This document shows positions 57,569 to 64,000 of a stretch of 64,000 bases of DNA, one piece after another. The stretch covers positions 62,001 to 126,000 of the forward strand of contig NZ_BJNT01000009.1 of assembly GCF_006539825.1 (NCBI RefSeq), in the 5' to 3' direction. The translations under genes were made by a program, and so were the position numbers. Below the pieces are notes generated by a model, which made no database searches, had not been told where the DNA came from, and saw only the letters and a list, made by a program, of their open reading frames with translations. Source of the stretch: Corynebacterium variabile. GTDB taxonomy: Bacteria > Actinomycetota > Actinomycetes > Mycobacteriales > Mycobacteriaceae. Within the stretch, counting starts at the first letter, position 1, and every line of letters begins with the position of its first letter.

Positions 57569-58867
57569 CTATTCCGGAGCGAAGAGCTCCTCGAGAGCGT
57601 CGAGGATATGCGAGGCGACGACGAGCTTGGACGCTGCCGGAACCTCGGTGACCTCCTCGGCGCCGGGCTGTTCACCCGGAGTGAGCAGCCAGCCCGAGCT
57701 GGAGTCCTGACCGAAGACGAGTCCGTCGCCCACCGCATTGCACATCAGCAGGTCACAGCCCTTCCTGGCCAGCTTGACCCGGGCCAGGTCCAGCGGTGTG
57801 TGCTCCGCGTCCCCGGTCTCGGCGGCGAACCCGGCGATGAGCAGTTCCTCGGGCAGTTCGCCGGTACGACGGGCCTCGACGAGCCCCCTGAGGATGTCCG
57901 GGTTCTCGGTGAGGGCCAGGGTGGCCAGATCGGCGTCCCCGCCCTTCTTCAGCTTCGCGTCGGCCGCCGACGCAGGTCGGAAGTCGGCGACCGCCGCGGA
58001 CATGATCACCGCGTCGGAGGACGGAGCCAGCTCGGCGACCGCCTGTTGCATGTCCCGGGCGGTCTTGATTCTGGTGATGTGTGCCCCCGAGGGTTCATCG
58101 AGCTCGTCGGTGAACCCGGCGACGAGTTCGACCCGGGCGCCCCGCTGGACGGCCACGTCAGCCAGTGCAAACCCCTGGCGCCCCGAGGAGGCGTTGCCGA
58201 GGAAACGCACCGGATCCAGCGGCTCATGGGTACCACCGGCGGTGATGAGGATCCGACGGCCCGCCAGGGACCGGCGGAAGATACCGAACCGGTCGTGGGC
58301 GGCCAGCGCCAGAGAGGCGATGTGCTCCGGCTCGGGAAGCCGACCGGGACCGGAATCCGGACCGGTGAGCCGGCCGTGGGCGGGATCGAGCACGACCGTC
58401 CCCCGTCGGCGCAGCGTCTCCACGTTCTCCCGCGTGGCCGGGTGGGCCCACATCTCGGTGTGCATCGCCGGGGCAAGGACCACCGGACAGGTGGCGACGA
58501 GGCAGCTGGCGGTGAGCAGATCGTCGGACCGCCCGTGGGCCAACCGGGCCATGAGGTCTGCGGTGGCTGGGGCGATGACGACCAGGTCCGCTTCCTGGCC
58601 GAGCCGCACGTGCCGGACCTCGTCGACGTTCTCGAAGACCGTGGTGGACACCGGGTTGCCGGACAACGCCTCAAAGGTTGCCGCACCGACGAACCTGAGC
58701 GCGGACTCGGTGGGGACGACGTGGACGTCATGTCCGGCCTTGGTGAAGGTACGGATGAGGGCGCAGGCCTTGTAGGCGGCGATCCCACCGCCGACCCCCA
58801 CGAGAATCCGGAGACCGCCGTCCCTCGACGCGGTATGTACGGCGGAGTTGTTCACGGTGTCAGTCAC
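57569..58867 (-). CDS. coaBC: Bifunctional phosphopantothenoylcysteine decarboxylase/synthetase CoaBC (Dfp)
   Basis: A 432-residue fusion for two steps of coenzyme A synthesis. N-terminal CoaC flavoprotein (about 1-200): VGVGGGIAAYKACALIR at about 23-39, and LAPAMHTEMW with the active-site signature. C-terminal CoaB (about 205-432): ILITAGGTHEPLDPVRFLGNASSGRQGFALAD region, and the conserved Lys in the AKLKKG loop. The GTG at 58867 has GGAG five bases upstream; a longer frame lacks a better start. It follows rpoZ across a strong hairpin. Confidence 0.95.
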   Translation of the reverse strand: MTDTVNNSAVHTASRDGGLRILVGVGGGIAAYKACALIRTFTKAGHDVHVVPTESALRFVGAATFEALSGNPVSTTVFENVDEVRHVRLGQEADLVVIAPATADLMARLAHGRSDDLLTASCLVATCPVVLAPAMHTEMWAHPATRENVETLRRRGTVVLDPAHGRLTGPDSGPGRLPEPEHIASLALAAHDRFGIFRRSLAGRRILITAGGTHEPLDPVRFLGNASSGRQGFALADVAVQRGARVELVAGFTDELDEPSGAHITRIKTARDMQQAVAELAPSSDAVIMSAAVADFRPASAADAKLKKGGDADLATLALTENPDILRGLVEARRTGELPEELLIAGFAAETGDAEHTPLDLARVKLARKGCDLLMCNAVGDGLVFGQDSSSGWLLTPGEQPGAEEVTEVPAASKLVVASHILDALEELFAPE

Positions 58868-58922
58868 GGTACTCCAGCCTATCCCAGACTGCACCGGCGT
58901 GATTCACCGGACATGCACGAAC

Positions 58923-58952
58923 GCCCGCCCTGCCGGTGACGGCAGGACGGGC
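58923..58952 (-). terminator. Terminator-like hairpin between rpoZ and coaBC
   Basis: GCCCG-C-CCTGCCG pairs with CGGCAGG-A-CGGGC around GTGA: a 12-bp stem with one mismatch, 23 bases after the rpoZ stop. There is no T run, so it may attenuate rather than fully end transcription into coaBC. Confidence 0.6.
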
Positions 58953-58975
58953 GCTGATGGACCAGCCTGAGGGAA

Positions 58976-59269
58976 TCAGCCCTCGGTGTGCTCGAGGAGG
59001 TCGGCGTCGATCTCGCGCAGCGCGATCGACAGCGGCTTCTCCTTGTTCTCCGGTGCGACGAGCGGTCCGACGAACTCGAAGACACCCTCGCCGACGTTCT
59101 GGAAGTAGTTGTTGATCTGGCGGGCGCGCTTGGCCGCGAAGATCACCAGAGCGTACTTGGAGGAGACCTTGGTCAGAAGGTCGTCGATCGGCGGGTTGGT
59201 GATGCCGATCGGCTGGTCGAAGACCGTCGAGTTGTCGTTGACGTCCTGGGTTTCCACTACGCACCTCAT
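58976..59269 (-). CDS. rpoZ: RNA polymerase omega subunit
   Basis: A 97-residue omega subunit, which helps fold the beta-prime subunit of RNA polymerase. The actinobacterial family signature [32 protein letters not shown] spans about residues 22-53, with the conserved SSKYALV and AAKRARQIN helices. The ATG at 59269 is two bases after the gmk stop, fitting coupled translation. A GTG four codons further (59257) with GAGG upstream is an alternative start that would remove MRCV. Confidence 0.94.
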   Translation of the reverse strand: MRCVVETQDVNDNSTVFDQPIGITNPPIDDLLTKVSSKYALVIFAAKRARQINNYFQNVGEGVFEFVGPLVAPENKEKPLSIALREIDADLLEHTEG

Positions 59270-59271
59270 TG

Positions 59272-59892
59272 CTAGGCGTTGATGCCACGGCCGGGGCCGC
59301 AGCGGTTTTCTGTCTGTTGTTCCCGGTTGAGCAGGATGTCGGCGATGGTACCCACCGCCGTATCCAGATCATCGTTGACGACGACCCGGTCGAACTCGCC
59401 GGAGGAGTCGAGCTCCTCGCGGGCGGTCTCCAGGCGACGCGCGATGACCTCGTCGGTCTCGGTGCCGCGGCCGGTGAGCCGGGCGACCAGGTCCTCCCAG
59501 CTCGGCGGGGCCAGGAAGACCGTCACGGCGTCCGGAAGAAGCCGCTTGACGTTGCGGGCACCGGCGAGGTCGACCTCGACCAGCACGGGGCGACCCGCCT
59601 CGAGAGCGTCCTCCACCGGTCCCCGAGGGGTACCGGACAACTGCAGTCCACCGTGGATCTCCGCCCACTCGAGCATCCGGTCCGCCGCGATGGCGTCCCG
59701 GAAACGGTCGGTGGAGACATAGTGGTAGTCGACGCCGTCGACCTCACCGGGACGCGGGTCCCGGGTGGTCATCGACACGCTGAAGAACAGGTCCGGCACG
59801 GCCGCGCGGAGACCCCGGACGACGGTCGACTTACCGACCGCCGAGGGACCCGCCAGAACCACCAGCCGGGGCTCCGTCGCGTCTGAGGTCAC
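59272..59892 (-). CDS. gmk: Guanylate kinase
   Basis: A 206-residue kinase converting GMP to GDP. P-loop GPSAVGKST is at residues 15-23, the GMP-binding region is [20 protein letters not shown] (about 40-59), and EWAEIHGG lies near residue 75. The tail after NREQQTENR is unstructured. GTG start. Usual partners mihF and rpoZ lie on either side, five and two bases away. Confidence 0.96.
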   Translation of the reverse strand: MTSDATEPRLVVLAGPSAVGKSTVVRGLRAAVPDLFFSVSMTTRDPRPGEVDGVDYHYVSTDRFRDAIAADRMLEWAEIHGGLQLSGTPRGPVEDALEAGRPVLVEVDLAGARNVKRLLPDAVTVFLAPPSWEDLVARLTGRGTETDEVIARRLETAREELDSSGEFDRVVVNDDLDTAVGTIADILLNREQQTENRCGPGRGINA

Positions 59893-59897
59893 GGGGC

Positions 59898-60218
59898 CTA
59901 CGCCTCGTAGCCGAAGCGCTCCAGGAGGGCGCGACGCTGACGGTCGCCGAGGCCGCGCAGGCGGCGGGTCGGGGCGATCTCGAGCTCGGTCATGATCTCC
60001 TGGGCCTTGACCTTGCCGACCTTGGGGAGAGCCTCGAGGAGGGCGGAGACCTTCATCTTGCCGATGATCGGGTCGGTGTCAGCCTTGGCGAGGACCTCCT
60101 TGAGGTCGGTGCCGCCACGCTTGAGCTGTTCCTTGAGTTCGGCACGGGCCTTGCGGGCCTCGGCAGCCTTCTTGAGGGCTTCTGCACGCTGCTCCGGGGT
60201 CAACTGGGGAAGGGCCAC
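59898..60218 (-). CDS. mihF: Integration host factor MihF
   Basis: A 106-residue actinobacterial integration host factor, a nucleoid-associated DNA-bending protein unrelated to the enterobacterial IHF/HU fold. The N-terminal Ala/Lys-rich helix ([18 protein letters not shown], about 8-25) is followed by a helix-two-turn-helix with [20 protein letters not shown] (about 57-76) and the DNA-binding [18 protein letters not shown] at the end. The GTG at 60218 has GGAGG five bases upstream. The upstream leader carries two strong hairpins. Confidence 0.93.
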   Translation of the reverse strand: MALPQLTPEQRAEALKKAAEARKARAELKEQLKRGGTDLKEVLAKADTDPIIGKMKVSALLEALPKVGKVKAQEIMTELEIAPTRRLRGLGDRQRRALLERFGYEA

Positions 60219-60266
60219 GGGTTCCTCCGTATGTCGTAGTTCGTTGGATGATGTCTGTCGTGTGTT

Positions 60267-60311
60267 TCCCCCGGGGCCGGGGGACACGGTCGGCCACCGG
60301 ATGCCCGGTGG
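60267..60311 (-). promoter_or_regulatory. Two stable hairpins in the mihF leader
   Basis: TCCCCCGG-GG-CCGGGGGA (60267-60284) and CCACCGG-ATGC-CCGGTGG (60294-60311) are perfect inverted repeats about 50-95 bases before the mihF start. They may slow translation, attenuate transcription or protect the transcript. In the first one the real loop must be wider than two bases. Confidence 0.5.
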
Positions 60312-60392
60312 CGACAGGTCTGGCGTTCCGCTGCCGGATCCCTTCCAGGACCCTCACCAGCGGGAGTCGCCGTGAAACAACGGGCCAAGTGT

Positions 60393-60439
60393 AGCGCCCT
60401 CACCTGCGGTTGTCGAATACCGCCCCAGGTGAAGGCGCT
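60393..60439 (-). terminator. Terminator after pyrF
   Basis: AGCGCC-C-TCACCTG on the left pairs with CAGGTGA-A-GGCGCT on the right, a 13-bp stem with one mismatch and a 19-base loop that can itself pair partly. It lies 22 bases after the pyrF stop on the minus strand and separates the pyrimidine genes from mihF. Confidence 0.7.
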
Positions 60440-60460
60440 GCGCGGACCTGGAGAACGACC

Positions 60461-61286
60461 CTAGCCGACCAGCGGGAATTCTGCCGCGGAATCGGTCACT
60501 GCGGACCGCAGTGCACCGATATCCGGGCCTGCGGACAGGATCGACCGCGACATGTTGGGGCTGGCGAGATTCACCGCATCCCCTGCGATGCGGGCGATGT
60601 CGTCGGCGGTGCCGCCCTGGGTGCCCACACCGGGCATGAGGATCATGCCCCCGACGGCGTCCAGGACCGGTGGGGCGGTGACCGTCGCGCCGACCACGAC
60701 GCCGACATTGCCGGCCCCGCCGGCGGCGACGTGGGGTGCGTTGAGCGCCGCCACATGGTCCACGACGGTCTGGGCGACCGTGGGGCCGGTTCCGGAGTCA
60801 CCGGTGCCCAGCTGCTGGAACTGCGGGCCGGAGGGGTTCGAGGTCGCGGCGAGCACGATCACTCCCCCGCCGGTCCGCTCCCCTGCCTCGAGCACCGGGT
60901 CGAGGGAACCCAGGCCGAGGTACGGCGAGACGGTGACGGCGTCCGCGCGCAGCGGGGAGTCCTCGCTGAGCCAGGCGGTGGCGTAACCGGCCATGGTGGA
61001 GCCGATGTCGCCCCGCTTGGCGTCCGCGATGACCAGGGTCCCCGCGCTCCGGAAGGACGCGAGGGCGTCCTCCAGGACGGTGAATCCGGCCGAGCCGAAG
61101 GCCTCGTAGAACGCGACCTGCGGCTTGACGACACACGCCGTGTCGGCGAAGGCCGCCACGCAGATCCGGGTGAATTCCTTCAGACCCGTGGTGTCCACCG
61201 GAAGGCCCCAGGCCTCCAGGATCCCGGCGTGCGGGTCGAGACCGACACAGAGCCGTCCCAGGGACTCCGCCCGCTCGAGGTAGCGG

Positions 61287-61300
<14 letters not shown>
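60461..61300 (-). CDS. pyrF: Orotidine 5'-phosphate decarboxylase (type 2)
   Basis: A 279-residue decarboxylase making UMP. It is the longer, type-2 form of actinobacteria: the catalytic tetrad lies in [13 protein letters not shown] (Asp93, Lys95, Asp98), VGLDPH marks the substrate strand near residue 19, and [10 protein letters not shown] the phosphate loop near 232. The ATG at 61300 falls inside the last codons of carB (14-base overlap), so the two are translated together. Confidence 0.95.

Positions 61301-64000
<2,700 letters not shown>

Overview
The window is high-GC DNA from the chromosome of an actinobacterium, almost certainly a Corynebacterium. Evidence: OpcA beside glucose-6-phosphate dehydrogenase, a SufR-led suf operon next to an MptB-type mannosyltransferase, WhiA-YvcK-RapZ-UvrC, an integration host factor of the MihF type, a TAGAC-N6-GTCTA (McbR-type) box before metK, and several leaderless starts (TANNNT six or seven bases before ATG/GTG). 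From memory, the gene order largely follows the C. glutamicum region from suf to carB. No phage, insertion sequence, rRNA, tRNA or CRISPR array was seen.

Layout. 1-5.5 kb: an ACT protein with a UPF0210 protein, a two-helix membrane protein, an FMN-dependent lactate-oxidase-type enzyme and an ABC-F ATPase. 5.9-7.1 kb: a lycopene-cyclase-like flavoprotein. 7.1-13.5 kb: sufRBDCSUT (minus strand). 13.7-18.3 kb: mptB, a two-gene ABC exporter and ctaA (plus), converging on ctaB (minus). 19.7-26.3 kb: the pentose-phosphate operon tkt-tal-zwf-opcA-pgl. 26.4-43.0 kb, all minus: rpe-ribD-ribE-ribBA-ribH, a PH-domain membrane protein, uvrC-rapZ-yvcK-whiA, then gap-pgk-tpiA-ppc-secG. 43.2-51.1 kb: an apparent accessory block. 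51.1-64 kb, all minus: carB (cut by the window edge)-pyrF-mihF-gmk-rpoZ-coaBC-metK-priA-def-fmt-rsmB.

The most unusual content is the block at 43.2-51.1 kb, which lies where rpe and rsmB are neighbours in C. glutamicum. It holds a divergent 1865-residue glutamate-synthase large subunit, translationally coupled (ATGA overlap) to a complete FMN/FAD/NADPH diflavin reductase instead of the usual GltD. The large subunit keeps the class-II amidotransferase Cys but has a shortened Fe-S cysteine spacing (C-x5-C-x3-C), an altered FMN-loop sequence, a DSK-repeat linker and a helical C-terminal extension of about 200 residues. This suggests an NADPH-driven amidotransferase/synthase with a different electron-input module, possibly a different product.

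Across the window the genes cover central carbon flow (pentose phosphate, lower glycolysis, anaplerosis), cofactors (Fe-S, heme A, riboflavin, CoA, SAM), pyrimidine synthesis and translation start (fmt, def). Candidate regulatory DNA includes a 10-bp-arm dyad between sufR and mptB, a dyad in the promoter spacer before the ABC-F gene, palindromes before gap and between ctaB and tkt, and strong terminator hairpins at several operon ends.
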